A program made the position numbers and the translations under genes. Of a stretch of 64,000 bases of DNA, positions 35,820 through 46,261 are shown piece by piece. The stretch's first letter is position 1. Each line of letters starts with the position of its first letter. The notes under the pieces were generated by a model. The model had not been told where the DNA came from, ran no database searches, and worked only from the letters and a program-made list of their open reading frames with translations. The stretch is taken from assembly GCF_019457915.1 (NCBI RefSeq), contig NZ_JAHZSS010000019.1:1-64000 (forward strand), given 5' to 3'. This DNA comes from Neiella holothuriorum. GTDB taxonomy: Bacteria; Pseudomonadota; Gammaproteobacteria; Enterobacterales; Neiellaceae.

Positions 35820-38800
35820 TTACGCGTTTTCTTGAGTCGCATCTAATGTGGTTTTATTGCGCCGAAATGGCGCCTTGATATCTTCTAAAATCAAGTAGAG
35901 GCATGGCACCATAAATAGTGTAATCACGGTTGCAAATAAGATACCGAATGCCAGCGACACAGCCATTGGAATCACAATTTGAGCTTGTAGGCTGCGTTCA
36001 AGAACAATCGGAATGAGACCAAAGAAAGTTGTCAATGACGTCAACACAATGGCGCGAAAACGCTGACCGCCCGCCATTAGCGCAGCATCGTACAAACGCA
36101 AACCTTCAGCTCGGGCTCGATTGACAAAATCAACCATGATCAAGCTGTCATTCACCACAACACCAGCCAGGGCAACAATGCCACAAAGCGACAGTACACT
36201 GACGGAGATGCCTAGCACCCAGTGACCAACAATGGCGCCAATCATGCCAAATGGAATGACCGACATCACAATCAAAGGCTGCGCATATGATTTTAGCGGA
36301 ATCGCAATCAGGGCAAAGATCACCACCAAGGCAACAGCAAAGGCTTGCAGTAATCCGGACATGGCCTCTTGCTCTTCTAGGCTAGCGCCGTCAAGACCAT
36401 ATTTCACATCAGGGTAGCGCTCTTGCAATAGCGCCATAAAGTCTTCTTCAATGTCTTTGCGGACGGTTTCAGATTCGGTGGTTGCTTTATCAATAGAGGC
36501 ACTAACATCAATGGCGCGTACACCGTTAATGCGGGTAATCGCCGAATAACCATCTTGAATGGTAATGTCTGCCACTTTGGCAAACGGCACTTCTTGACCG
36601 CTAGCGGTACGCACTCGCATATTTTCTAAATGGCCAATGGAGCTACGTTCTTCGCGCGGATAGCGAATCATCACTTTGACTTCTTCATCACCACGCTGAA
36701 TACGCTGAGCTTCGGCCCCATAAAAGCCATAACGGACTTGCTTTGCCAAGTCTGACAGCGAGATCCCTAATGCTTCAGCTTCCGGCTTCACCGCAAGTGT
36801 AATTTCCTGAGCACCGCCAGAATAGCTGTCTTTCACGTTATACACGCCAACATAGCTGTGTAACTTCGCTTTTAAGTCTTTGGCAGCCGCCTGCAACGTA
36901 CTCATATTCTTACCGCTCAGCTGAAAGCCAAGATCGGCGCCGGCGCCTTTGTTGGTCGAACCTTGAAAATCAAGCACTCGCACACCGGGAATTTCAGGGG
37001 TTAACTCACGCCAGCGTTTGACCACTTCAAAGCCATCGACATCGCGGTTTTCATTCTTGAGTAACTCAACCACCATGGCGCCTGATAAGGCACTTTCCAT
37101 CCAAGTATTGTTATGGCGCACTACTCGATAGCCATGCTCTTCAAAAACAGCGTTGTCCATCGCATACAAGGATTCTTCTAACGATTCCAGTGCTCGAATC
37201 GTGGCGATATCAGAGCTACCTTCCACCATGTCGACATTCACCATGATGAAATCCGATGGAATATTCGGAAAGAATTCCCAGCGCACTTTGCCACTGCCAA
37301 TCAAGCCGATGGCCAATACAAACATGCCGAAGAAGCTAGCAATAGTGACGTAGCGATACTCTAGCGCGCGCTTTAGTGCAGGTTGATATTGATGAGTAAC
37401 AAAGCGCTTCATGCCTTCGGCGAACCGAGCCTGAAAACGATAAATCGGATTGCTGTGGTTGCGATCGATCTTCTTCACTTTCATATGTTGCAAGTGAGCA
37501 GGCAAGATCAACTTTGATTCCACCAACGAGAAGACCAAGCATAAAATCACCACTAGCCCGATGGTTTTCCATATAACACCAAACGGCCCTGAAACCATTA
37601 GCATTGGCCAGAACGCCGCAATCGTGGTTAACACGCCAAAGGTTGCGGGCATGGCCACGCGTTGGGCGCCGCGAATAATATTTTCTAACGTATGGCCGTT
37701 CTTTTCGACTTCCGACCAGGCACTTTCCCCGATAATGATGGCGTCATCCACCACGATCCCAAGCACCAAAATAAATCCAAACAAGCTGATCATATTGATG
37801 GATAGATCAACAGGCGGCGTAGGCATCAACATGAACGTACCGAGAAAACACACCGGTAGCCCCAAAATCACCCAAAATGCCAAGCTCAGACGCAAAAACA
37901 ACGACAATACCAAGAACACTAAAATGCCACCGTACAGCATGTTTCGAATCATTAAATCGAGCCGATCTTGCAAGTAAAACGACACATCCGCCCATTCATC
38001 AACATAAACGCCTTGCGGCAATTCGGCACGCTTGTCAGCCGCGTACTGGCGCACGTCGTCGGCAATCTCTAACACATTCTGATTACCCACCGCGCTAACT
38101 TGAATTGTCAGACTGTAACGCCGGTCAAACCGGGCATAATTCAATTCTTCAACAAAGCCGTCATTGACGATGGCAATATCACGCAAATACAGCCGAGTTC
38201 CATCGGTGCGCGTCAGCAATACGATGTTGGAAAAATCTTCACCGGTATATGCCTGCCCTTTGGTGCGCAGCAGAATGTTACCAGCATCTGACTTAATTGA
38301 GCCGCTCGGTAAATCAATCGAACTCCGACGCACCGCTGACACAACATCATCAAATGTAATGCCATATTTTTGTAGGTCAGCTTCGGAGACTTCAATGGCC
38401 ACTTCATCATCGCGTGCACCGTATAACTTGGCAGAGCTGACCGTTGGCAGGTTGGCGACTTCATCGCGTACTTCATTGGCAACGCGTTTCATGTCGGCTT
38501 CTTCAAGATCACCAGAAACCGACAGCCACATCACTTCTTGCGTGGGTTTGATCCGAAACACAATGGGCTTTTCAGCGTTTTCCGGAAAGCTGATGATGGC
38601 GTCGACATTAACCTTGACCTCATCCAGCACTTCTTGCACATCAAAATCATCGTCTACTTCGATATTGATGCTGCCGATACCTTCCGATGCGGTTGAGGTG
38701 ACTTTTTTGATGCCGTTAATATCAGAAATCGCTTCTTCGATTTTGATATTAATGCCCTCTTCCACTTCAAGAGGCGCCGCGCCTGGGTATGGCACCTGAA

Positions 38801-38966
38801 CCATCACCGCATTAAATTCGATGTCAGGAAATACCTGTTTGCGCATGGTCGACAGCGACAACAAACCGGCAATCACAATTAATGCCATGAGCAAGTTTGC
38901 GGCAACCGGGTTGTAAGCAAACCAAGCGATAATGCCGGTGGAACGTTGGATTGGAGGTTGGCTCAT
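35820..38966 (-). CDS. RND family efflux permease
   Basis: The 1048-residue inner-membrane pump subunit has the AcrB-like layout: a first membrane helix near residue 20-38, a large periplasmic loop, a helix cluster (about 340-520), a second periplasmic loop and the final cluster (about 870-1030). The proton-relay aspartates lie in LGIVVDDAIIIGES. It starts with FPDIEFNAVMVQVPYPGAAPLEVEEGI, a form common in permeases of the less-studied HAE/AcrB-like groups of marine bacteria. The ATG overlaps the stop of the adaptor gene by one base (TAATG), so the two are translationally coupled. No outer-membrane TolC-type gene is present. The substrate is unknown. Confidence 0.93.
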   Translation of the reverse strand: MSQPPIQRSTGIIAWFAYNPVAANLLMALIVIAGLLSLSTMRKQVFPDIEFNAVMVQVPYPGAAPLEVEEGINIKIEEAISDINGIKKVTSTASEGIGSINIEVDDDFDVQEVLDEVKVNVDAIISFPENAEKPIVFRIKPTQEVMWLSVSGDLEEADMKRVANEVRDEVANLPTVSSAKLYGARDDEVAIEVSEADLQKYGITFDDVVSAVRRSSIDLPSGSIKSDAGNILLRTKGQAYTGEDFSNIVLLTRTDGTRLYLRDIAIVNDGFVEELNYARFDRRYSLTIQVSAVGNQNVLEIADDVRQYAADKRAELPQGVYVDEWADVSFYLQDRLDLMIRNMLYGGILVFLVLSLFLRLSLAFWVILGLPVCFLGTFMLMPTPPVDLSINMISLFGFILVLGIVVDDAIIIGESAWSEVEKNGHTLENIIRGAQRVAMPATFGVLTTIAAFWPMLMVSGPFGVIWKTIGLVVILCLVFSLVESKLILPAHLQHMKVKKIDRNHSNPIYRFQARFAEGMKRFVTHQYQPALKRALEYRYVTIASFFGMFVLAIGLIGSGKVRWEFFPNIPSDFIMVNVDMVEGSSDIATIRALESLEESLYAMDNAVFEEHGYRVVRHNNTWMESALSGAMVVELLKNENRDVDGFEVVKRWRELTPEIPGVRVLDFQGSTNKGAGADLGFQLSGKNMSTLQAAAKDLKAKLHSYVGVYNVKDSYSGGAQEITLAVKPEAEALGISLSDLAKQVRYGFYGAEAQRIQRGDEEVKVMIRYPREERSSIGHLENMRVRTASGQEVPFAKVADITIQDGYSAITRINGVRAIDVSASIDKATTESETVRKDIEEDFMALLQERYPDVKYGLDGASLEEQEAMSGLLQAFAVALVVIFALIAIPLKSYAQPLIVMSVIPFGMIGAIVGHWVLGISVSVLSLCGIVALAGVVVNDSLIMVDFVNRARAEGLRLYDAALMAGGQRFRAIVLTSLTTFFGLIPIVLERSLQAQIVIPMAVSLAFGILFATVITLFMVPCLYLILEDIKAPFRRNKTTLDATQENA

Positions 38967-40156
38967 TACTCAGCTCCGGCTTCTGTTACGTCGGTATCAT
39001 CAGAAACTCTCACTGGCGAGCCATTTGGTAAACTTGCGATGGGTGTGACTGCAACCCGTTCACCATCGTCTAATCCGTCTCGGACGTAAACATAATCGCG
39101 TTCTGAGCGCTCGACCACAATGGTGCGTCGCGCCACGGTATTTTCAGGTGTAACCACCACCACTTGATCGCCACCTCGAACCACTTTACGGGGCAATCGA
39201 ATCATGTTTCGCTCACTGGTACCGACGATTTCAGCGCCTACAAAACGGCCGAACTTAAGAGGCAATAACGTTTGATTTTCAGCGTTACTAGCGCCCCGAA
39301 GGTACGGATCATCGACTTCGATAACGGCATAAATAAAGCGAGATTGTTCGTCAATAATGCCTTCCGAACGAGCCAGCCTCGCAGCCCATTCAAACTGTTT
39401 ATTGCCAATATTACTGGTTAAAAGAACCGTTGCAGCGGAGGGATCGTCACCCAATTCGAGGTAGGCAAGTTCAGTATCGGTTATTGGCAGGCGTACTTCA
39501 GCCACGTCGGTACCAAACAATTCTGCGACATTGGTGCCGCGCGACAAGAACTCTCCCACGTCAACTTCTTTGGTCCGCAAAATAGCATCATATGGCGCGC
39601 GAATTTGGGTACGTTCTAAGTTGCGCTTGGCGCGGTCAAGTTGGGCGTGAGCATAGCTAAGATTGGCCATTTCTTTTGCCAACTGGGGCTTGCGCAGCCC
39701 AAGCTCTGGGATCTCTTCGGCTGAATACTGGCGCCAATCTTCTTCCGCCACTTTGGCGCGAGCTTTTTCTTCTTCCAGAGCAGCTCGTGCACCATAAAGT
39801 GTGGCTTCGGCGGCTTTCAACTCAGTTTGATAGTCGGCTTGCTCTAATTGCACCAGCACTTCACCTTTGCGCACAAAGCCACCGGCAACAAAGTTTTTGG
39901 AAACGGCTTCAACTCGGCCACTCACTTCAGTGGTTAAATCACTCCGAAACTTAGGCATCACCGAACCTTGCGAACGGATGGTATACACCACCGGCTGGCG
40001 GCTCACGGAAATGACTTCAACCAACATTGGTTTGCGTACTTGTTGCTCTTGCTCAGGGGCATCTTGGCCCTGGATCATGATGAAGGTTACGACAAGACAC
40101 AAAAGTAGAATAAGCACCGGTAAACCGGCTTTCAGCAGACGGGAACGAATAGGCAA
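38966..40156 (-). CDS. RND efflux periplasmic adaptor (membrane fusion protein)
   Basis: The adaptor of about 396 residues has one N-terminal membrane anchor (LPVLILLLCLVVTFIMI), a lipoyl/barrel-sandwich segment with SQGSVMPKFRSDLTTEVSGRV and KGEVLVQLEQADYQ, an alpha-helical hairpin (about 100-165, Ala/Glu-rich) and C-terminal beta domains (TQIRAPYDAILRTKEVDVGEFLSRG). It links the permease to an outer-membrane channel. The likely start is TTG at 40156, since AGGAGG is placed 7 bases before it; the TTG at 40162 sits too close to that site. First gene of a two- or three-gene operon. Confidence 0.9.
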   Translation of the reverse strand: MPIRSRLLKAGLPVLILLLCLVVTFIMIQGQDAPEQEQQVRKPMLVEVISVSRQPVVYTIRSQGSVMPKFRSDLTTEVSGRVEAVSKNFVAGGFVRKGEVLVQLEQADYQTELKAAEATLYGARAALEEEKARAKVAEEDWRQYSAEEIPELGLRKPQLAKEMANLSYAHAQLDRAKRNLERTQIRAPYDAILRTKEVDVGEFLSRGTNVAELFGTDVAEVRLPITDTELAYLELGDDPSAATVLLTSNIGNKQFEWAARLARSEGIIDEQSRFIYAVIEVDDPYLRGASNAENQTLLPLKFGRFVGAEIVGTSERNMIRLPRKVVRGGDQVVVVTPENTVARRTIVVERSERDYVYVRDGLDDGERVAVTPIASLPNGSPVRVSDDTDVTEAGAE

Positions 40157-40279
40157 AAACAATCCTCCTGATTGAAAACTATACGACCTGCTAACGCATT
40201 AGCCATGCTGGCTAAAAACAGTATGCGGGAGGTTATTACGCCACGTGACTTCCTTCGCGGCAGTAAAATTGTATACAGA

Positions 40280-40645
40280 CTACATCAATAGTTGATAAAT
40301 CTTAACGCCCCAGACAAAAATCATTAGAAAAAGTGCAACAAAAACAGCTGCAGACCCCATATCTTTGGCGCGTCCGCTCAGTTTGTGATAGTCGGTAGAT
40401 ACTCGGTCGGTAATGGCTTCAATGGCAGAATTTAATAACTCAACGACCACCACCAGCACCACGCTGCCCAACAAAATCATCTGTTCGGCAAAGTTGTCAC
40501 CAACCCAGAATGCCAATGGCGCCATGAGCAACATCAACACCACTTCCTGTCGAAATGCTTCTTCGTGTTTCCAAGCGGCCTTGACGCCTTTATAGGAGTA
40601 GCCTGTGGCTGCAATAATGCGAGCCAATCCTTTGCGTTGATTCAT
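40280..40645 (-). CDS. dgkA: Diacylglycerol kinase DgkA
   Basis: The 121-residue inner-membrane enzyme phosphorylates diacylglycerol to recycle it into phospholipid. It shows the family landmarks: a TGYSYKGVKAAWKHEEAFRQE start, VELLNSAIEAITDR (the active-site NSAIE), and HKLSGRAKDMGSAAV, with three membrane helices. The ATG at 40645 follows GAGG by 7 bases; a TTG two codons earlier was discarded. It stands alone between the efflux operon and the TauE/SafE gene. Confidence 0.95.
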   Translation of the reverse strand: MNQRKGLARIIAATGYSYKGVKAAWKHEEAFRQEVVLMLLMAPLAFWVGDNFAEQMILLGSVVLVVVVELLNSAIEAITDRVSTDYHKLSGRAKDMGSAAVFVALFLMIFVWGVKIYQLLM

Positions 40646-40726
40646 AAGCAACCTCGATCCATGTCAGAAAAAAACAACCAAACTAGTAGCTATTCATGAC
40701 AGTTTCGTGTCGCGTTTAAACGTCGA

Positions 40727-41482
40727 TTAAAAAGCTTTGAATAGGAGCGCTAACCCCACCAAGATAGTGACGGTCTCAAAAGCACGTTTTATGACGGTAT
40801 TGCCCTTTTTAATGCTCAGGTGAGCTCCGAGGTAGCCACCCAGCAATGAGCCTAACAGCAGTGCAGGCAACCAACTCCAGTGGACTTGACCTAAAAACCC
40901 TAACAGCCCTGCTCCGGTGCCGTTCCAAACCATGCCAACCCAAACCAAGGTATGGGCCACAGCGCGTTGATAATCGAGTTTTAAATAACTGACCAACCAC
41001 AACGTGACGAACAACCCCGTGCCCGAGGTCAGTGAACCGTTAAGAATGCCAATCACAAATAATCCCGTTCCGGCAATAACAAGTTGCGACTGATTCAGTT
41101 GTTGGAATTCATTGGTGGTTCCCAGTTTAGGCTTGCAGACGGAATAGACACCGAGCGCAATGGTGAGGCCTCCAAGCGCCAACGTGGCTAACCGTTCAGG
41201 AACCGCCAAAATTCCCCACGCTCCCAATAACACACCTGGCACACCAGCCGCGACCATCAGGATGGACAACTGCAAATGTAAATTGCGTTCTTTGTAATGA
41301 CGAAAAGCGGCACCAACACCAAGGGCGACCGATGCCACTTTATGCGTTGCTAGCGCGACCGCGAATGGAAGCCCTAGAAAAATGAGCGCGGGAAATTGCA
41401 ACAAACCGGCACCACCACCGGAAAATGCAGAAAAGGTATTAGCAATAAGAGAAATAACAAACAGACCAAACAGCGCGGCCAT
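40727..41482 (-). CDS. TauE/SafE family membrane transporter
   Basis: A 251-residue protein of seven to eight hydrophobic segments with the family features FSGGGAGLLQFPALIFLGLP near the N-terminus and LVIAGTGLFVIGILNGSLTSGTGLFVTLWLV in the middle. Members export sulfite, sulfoacetate or related organic anions; the exact substrate cannot be read from the sequence. AAGGA lies before the ATG. It probably forms its own unit. Confidence 0.88.
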   Translation of the reverse strand: MAALFGLFVISLIANTFSAFSGGGAGLLQFPALIFLGLPFAVALATHKVASVALGVGAAFRHYKERNLHLQLSILMVAAGVPGVLLGAWGILAVPERLATLALGGLTIALGVYSVCKPKLGTTNEFQQLNQSQLVIAGTGLFVIGILNGSLTSGTGLFVTLWLVSYLKLDYQRAVAHTLVWVGMVWNGTGAGLLGFLGQVHWSWLPALLLGSLLGGYLGAHLSIKKGNTVIKRAFETVTILVGLALLFKAF

Positions 41483-41613
41483 AACAAATCCTTCTGCGCG
41501 GGAACAACGAGCGTTAACCCTATATGAGATGCCAAGCCAACAACAATGACATTTTCAGTGGAAAATGTCATTGGCTAGCAACGCCTTACCAACGCTAAAT
41601 AGTTATCGGCCAA

Positions 41614-42837
41614 TCAAGATTTCGCCGTTTGAGCGTGGCCTTTGGCACGCTGTGCCAGTGCCGCCACCAAAGGTGTCGCGCTTAAACCATGTAACAGTAC
41701 GCTGAGAATAATGGTGCAAACCACGGTCATGCTAATGGTGTGCACTCCGGGCAGATCACTATTGTAAACAATCACGGCGAACACAATGCTGGCTAACCCG
41801 CGGGGGCCAAACCAACCAATAAACAATTTCTCACCTAACGCTAATTTTAAGCCTGCCAACGAAACAAAAACTGGCAGCATTCGAATGACGGTCAAACTCA
41901 GTATTGAGTACAACAGAATGTGCCAGTCAAACGCTGAATGCGATTTCGAGATAACAACGGCCCCAAAGGCAACCCAAGTGATTAAAGAGAATAAGTCGCC
42001 AACGCCTTCGGCCCGCTCCAAGATTACATGTTTCAGTGGGTGATGTTTCGTCAACCAACCAAACACTAAGCCACCGATAAAAGCGGCAATAAAACCACTG
42101 CCTCCCGACGCCTGAGCTAGCGCGAAACAAGTAACGGCCATGGCCACAACGGGCACTTGCAACCAAGACTCTTCAAGCCATTGATGACGGCTGCAACGCT
42201 TTAGCAGCCAAGCGCCGGGCACACTAACAACCATAGCGACCAGCACGCCAATGCCAATTTCTTCGGCCATTAAATGCAGGGCCAGTATAGAAATGCCGTG
42301 ATCGCCACGCTGCCCTTCGGCAAGCGCTAGCAACAAAAATAATATGGGCACACAAATGCCATCATTCAGCCCGCTTTCAAAATTGAGCCCTTCGCGAATT
42401 GGTGCTGGAACCGAAGGGTCACTAACGACCGCTTTGCCCAGCGCCGCATCGGTTGGCGCAAGCATGGTGGCCAGAATCGCCATTTCCAACATCGACAAAT
42501 GATCGAACAGCAGCCAAGCAACAGCAAATCCAAACAGAATGGTGAGCGGTAGCGACAACATTAGCAGCCGCTCTGGTATGCGAACGTTGCGCTTGAGTAC
42601 ACCTAAATCGGCATGCGCGGCGTCAGTAAACAACACCATGGCTAACGTTAATTCGGCGATGAGCCGTATACCGTTTGCATCGAGCGTTAGTTGCAGCCAG
42701 CCCAATCCCAACGGCCCAAGCGCCACACCAAATAAGGTGAACACAACAGCACCATTAACCCAAGTTCGAGCAAGGCCACCCGCCACGACGCTATACATAA
42801 AAGCAAATGCCGCCAACAACGCTAAGTTTTGATACAA
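41614..42837 (-). CDS. CPA1-type cation:proton antiporter
   Basis: A 407-residue membrane protein with about twelve hydrophobic segments. The ion-binding region reads APTDAALGKAVVSD, followed by GLNFESGLNDGICVPI, the ND-type signature of NhaP-like sodium/proton antiporters, so electroneutral cation/proton exchange is likely. The start is TTG with GGAG 9 bases upstream. No TrkA-N regulatory domain is attached, unlike some relatives. A marine organism would need such antiporters for sodium and pH balance. Confidence 0.85.
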   Translation of the reverse strand: MYQNLALLAAFAFMYSVVAGGLARTWVNGAVVFTLFGVALGPLGLGWLQLTLDANGIRLIAELTLAMVLFTDAAHADLGVLKRNVRIPERLLMLSLPLTILFGFAVAWLLFDHLSMLEMAILATMLAPTDAALGKAVVSDPSVPAPIREGLNFESGLNDGICVPILFLLLALAEGQRGDHGISILALHLMAEEIGIGVLVAMVVSVPGAWLLKRCSRHQWLEESWLQVPVVAMAVTCFALAQASGGSGFIAAFIGGLVFGWLTKHHPLKHVILERAEGVGDLFSLITWVAFGAVVISKSHSAFDWHILLYSILSLTVIRMLPVFVSLAGLKLALGEKLFIGWFGPRGLASIVFAVIVYNSDLPGVHTISMTVVCTIILSVLLHGLSATPLVAALAQRAKGHAQTAKS

Positions 42838-43215
42838 GATGACGTCTCCTGTTCAGTTGAAGCAACCCGTTGCTGTCCACCTCATCAAGCCATTTACACC
42901 GAAACGCCTAAATAAGCGGAATTAAGGCAAACTCATTGCCGGTTGCAAATAATTGTCGGGAGTAAATAAAGGGGCGCCTCGGCTCCATATTGTTCGCATC
43001 AGCAAGGTTAAACTTAGCTGCTGCGGCGACATGTCGCGCAAAAAGAATTTGATATCCGCTCGGCCGCTAATTGCCTTTGGTAAGCTATATTTCTTAAAGT
43101 TATGGTAAGCGTAAAGTAATGAGCAATATCGTTATAACAAACTTGACTTTGCAGCTCGGGTTTTACCGCCTATGCTAGCTCTCAATCTAATGTAAATTGG
43201 CTCAAGGACTTGGGT
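42838..43215. other. Divergent intergenic region upstream of cysK
   Basis: A possible weak promoter for cysK is TTGCAG (43149-43154) with TATGCT (43171-43176), spacing 16. An AT-rich stretch with TTATAACAAAC precedes it, where a CysB-type activator could bind; this is inference. No gene or RNA seen. Confidence 0.35.
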
Positions 43216-44178
43216 ATGAACGTATACGAAGATAATTCAGCAACTATCGGCAATACACCGCTGGTTAAACTAAATCGCTTGGTAGAAGGCGGCAATGTTT
43301 ACGCTAAAGTAGAAGCACGCAACCCAAGCTTCTCAGTCAAGTGCCGTATTGGCGCCAACATGATTTGGGATGCCGAAGAAAAAGGTTTGCTGACCAAAGA
43401 CAAAGTATTGGTTGAGCCTACCAGTGGTAACACAGGTATTGCCTTGGCATTCGTTGCGGCGGCTCGCGGTTACAAGCTGATCTTGACCATGCCAAACACC
43501 ATGAGCTTGGAGCGTCGTAAGTTGCTCAAAGCGTTGGGTGCCGACTTGGTACTGACCGATGGCGCAAAAGGTATGAAAGGTGCCATTGCTAAAGCTGAAG
43601 AGCTGCGCGATGGCGATCCAGACAAGTACCTGATTTTGGGCCAATTCGAAAACCCGGCTAACCCAGAAATTCACGTTAAAACAACAGGCCCAGAGATCTG
43701 GAATGATACCGATGGTGAAGTTGATATCTTCATCGCAGGCGTTGGTACAGGCGGCACCATTACTGGTGTTAGCCGTTACATTAAGCAAACGCAGGGTAAA
43801 GACATTTTGTCTGTTGCTGTTGAGCCTGTTGAGTCACCAGTAATCACCCAAGCAAAAGCTGGTGAAGAATTGACGCCTGGTCCTCACAAAATCCAGGGTA
43901 TTGGCGCTGGCTTTATTCCGGGTAACCTCGACTTAGACTTGGTTGACCGTGTTGAGCAAGTGAGCAGCGAAGATGCCATTGCCACAGCTCGCGAGTTGAT
44001 GGACAAAGAAGGCATTCTTGCAGGTATTAGCTCTGGTGCAGCGGTTGTTGCAGCACAGCGTTTGTCAGCAGAATTCCCAGATAAGAAAATCGTCGTTATC
44101 TTGCCAAGTGCTGCTGAGCGCTACCTATCGAGCGCATTGTTCGCTGGCGTCTTTACTGAACAAGAAAACGTCCAGTAA
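43216..44178 (+). CDS. cysK: Cysteine synthase A (O-acetylserine sulfhydrylase)
   Basis: The 320-residue cytoplasmic PLP enzyme makes cysteine from O-acetylserine and sulfide. The PLP lysine lies in [14 protein letters not shown]. The substrate loop is [20 protein letters not shown], the phosphate-binding loop is [10 protein letters not shown], and SSGAAVVAA is near the C-terminus. The ATG at 43216 follows AAGGA; an in-frame TTG two codons upstream was not chosen. The codon pattern looks like that of a highly expressed gene. It is followed by a strong terminator. Confidence 0.96.
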   Translation: MNVYEDNSATIGNTPLVKLNRLVEGGNVYAKVEARNPSFSVKCRIGANMIWDAEEKGLLTKDKVLVEPTSGNTGIALAFVAAARGYKLILTMPNTMSLERRKLLKALGADLVLTDGAKGMKGAIAKAEELRDGDPDKYLILGQFENPANPEIHVKTTGPEIWNDTDGEVDIFIAGVGTGGTITGVSRYIKQTQGKDILSVAVEPVESPVITQAKAGEELTPGPHKIQGIGAGFIPGNLDLDLVDRVEQVSSEDAIATARELMDKEGILAGISSGAAVVAAQRLSAEFPDKKIVVILPSAAERYLSSALFAGVFTEQENVQ

Positions 44179-44212
44179 CGCCTTCGTCTTATAAAGCAAC
44201 GTTAGTTGATTA

Positions 44213-44243
44213 AAAAAGCGACACTCCGGTGTCGCTTTTTTTG
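44213..44243 (+). terminator. Terminator of cysK
   Basis: GCGACAC TCCG GTGTCGC is preceded by A-run and followed by seven T, 40 bases after the cysK stop. Confidence 0.93.
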
Positions 44244-44446
44244 TGTTTTCAACGGCTTTCGCATGTTTATGCGAATAAATGAATAAAAAGTCACTTCTAC
44301 CCCACCTGAATGCTTGCGCCTTAACCAATAATGGTGCAAAGTGGCCTGTCTATATAATTCGATTATAAGCCGCTGCCATGCGGCCTGCGCCAACGAAATG
44401 TGAGCCTGGCCCCTCACTTTTGGAAAGAAATTCTTAAGGAGTACGT

Positions 44447-46117
44447 ATGTGTTCAATTCTCGGTATTCTTGACATCAAATCTGATGTCTCCGAGCTGCGC
44501 CAACAAGCGCTTCAACTCTCTAAGTTGATGCGCCACCGCGGCCCCGACTGGTCTGGCATTTACACCAGTGACAATGCCATTCTGGCCCACGAACGCCTGT
44601 CTATTGTCGGCGTCGAGAATGGTGCTCAACCGCTGCTCAATCCGAGTAAAACACATGCGTTAGCCGTCAATGGCGAGATTTACAATCACAAAGAACTCGA
44701 AGCAAATTTAGGCATCGACTTCCAATTTCAAACACGTTCTGACTGTGAAGTGATCTTGGCGCTGTACCAAGAACATGGCATTAACTTCATCGACAAGCTC
44801 AATGGCATGTTCGCATTCGTTTTATATGACGAAGAGAAAAACAGCTACCTAATCGCCCGAGATCACATCGGTATTATTCCGCTATACATTGGTTGGGATG
44901 AGCACGGTAATTTCTATGTAGCTTCAGAAATGAAGTCGCTAACGCCCGTTTGTAACCGCGTTGAAACCTTCCCTCCTGGCCATTATTTAGATAGCACTAC
45001 GGGTGAGTTTACCCGTTACTACAACCGTGACTGGCACAGCCACGATGCCGTTAAAGACAACGAAAGTTCGGTTGCTGAATTGCGTGAAGCATTAGAAGAG
45101 TCGGTGAAAAGTCACTTGATGTCTGATGTTCCATACGGCGTATTGCTGTCGGGCGGCCTAGATTCGTCAGTAACTTCGGCCATTGCGCAGAAATTCTCAA
45201 AACGTCGTGTTGAAGATGATGAGAAATCCGAAGCCTGGTGGCCACGCCTTCACTCGTTTGCGGTTGGCCTAAAAGGTTCGCCGGATTTGATTGCAGCTCA
45301 AAAAGTTGCCGATCACATTGGTACCGTGCACCACGAAATTCACTTCACGGTACAAGAAGGTTTGGATGCCATTCGAGATGTTATCTATCATCTCGAAACT
45401 TACGATGTGACAACCATTCGCGCTTCAACCCCAATGTACTTGATGGCTCGCCAAATCAAAGCCATGGGCATCAAAATGGTGTTGTCTGGTGAAGGTGCTG
45501 ACGAAATTTTCGGTGGCTACTTGTACTTCCACAAAGCGCCAAATGCTCAAGAGTTCCACGAAGAACTACTGCGTAAACTCGACAAGCTAAACCTGTTCGA
45601 TTGCTTACGCGCCAACAAAGCCATGTCAGCTTGGGGCGTAGAAGCTCGCGTTCCTTTCTTGGACAAGAAGTTCATGGACGTGGCCATGCGTATTAACCCT
45701 GCTGATAAGATGTGCGGCTCAAACGGTAAAATGGAAAAACACATCTTACGTGAAGCATTCGCGCACTTGTTGCCAGAAAGCGTTGCTTGGCGCCAAAAGG
45801 AGCAGTTCTCTGATGGTGTGGGTTACAGCTGGATTGATACCTTAAAAGAAATGACCGATTCAGAAGTAACCGATCAAGAATTGGCTAGCGCTGAATACAA
45901 GTTCCCAATCAATACGCCAGATAGCAAAGAAGCCTACTTCTATCGCCGTATCTTTGAAGAGCATTTTGGTAAGGTTGATACCGTGCTGCAAACGGTACCA
46001 CATGGTAAGTCTGTCGCTTGTTCTACCCCAGAAGCATTGGCGTGGGATGAAAGCTTCCAGAACCTGAACGATCCATCAGGTCGTACCGTTGGTGTGCACA
46101 ACGAGTCTTACGATTAA
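44447..46117 (+). CDS. asnB: Asparagine synthase (glutamine-hydrolysing)
   Basis: The 556-residue enzyme transfers the amide nitrogen of glutamine to aspartate. The N-terminal glutaminase domain starts with catalytic Cys2 (MCSILGI) and has RHRGPDWSG and NGEIYNH. The C-terminal synthetase domain has the ATP pyrophosphatase loop LLSGGLDSSVTSAI and GEGADEIFGGYLYFH. Length matches Escherichia coli AsnB. An ideal AAGGAG lies 6 bases before the ATG. TATAAT at 44353-44358 could be the -10 box. A terminator follows. Confidence 0.97.
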   Translation: MCSILGILDIKSDVSELRQQALQLSKLMRHRGPDWSGIYTSDNAILAHERLSIVGVENGAQPLLNPSKTHALAVNGEIYNHKELEANLGIDFQFQTRSDCEVILALYQEHGINFIDKLNGMFAFVLYDEEKNSYLIARDHIGIIPLYIGWDEHGNFYVASEMKSLTPVCNRVETFPPGHYLDSTTGEFTRYYNRDWHSHDAVKDNESSVAELREALEESVKSHLMSDVPYGVLLSGGLDSSVTSAIAQKFSKRRVEDDEKSEAWWPRLHSFAVGLKGSPDLIAAQKVADHIGTVHHEIHFTVQEGLDAIRDVIYHLETYDVTTIRASTPMYLMARQIKAMGIKMVLSGEGADEIFGGYLYFHKAPNAQEFHEELLRKLDKLNLFDCLRANKAMSAWGVEARVPFLDKKFMDVAMRINPADKMCGSNGKMEKHILREAFAHLLPESVAWRQKEQFSDGVGYSWIDTLKEMTDSEVTDQELASAEYKFPINTPDSKEAYFYRRIFEEHFGKVDTVLQTVPHGKSVACSTPEALAWDESFQNLNDPSGRTVGVHNESYD

Positions 46118-46139
46118 TGCCAATTGGGCATTAAGATAA

Positions 46140-46167
46140 AAAACGCCAGCACATGCTGGCGTTTTTG
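46140..46167 (+). terminator. Terminator of asnB
   Basis: AACGCCAGC ACAT GCTGGCGTT with a preceding A-run and following TTTTT, about 25 bases after the asnB stop. Confidence 0.92.
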
Positions 46168-46261
46168 TTTTTAAGGCAACCAAGATCTGGATTTAAATCA
46201 ACATGCACCAAGGGCAAATTTCATACATTACCGCGCGTAACGATGACACGAACTAACTAGC

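Noticed and set aside
44312-44358. NtrC site before asnB (TGCGCC ... TGGTGCA)
   Set aside because: The half-sites are about 14 bases apart, too far for one NtrC palindrome, and a TATAAT box without -24/-12 elements follows; sigma-70 transcription is more likely.
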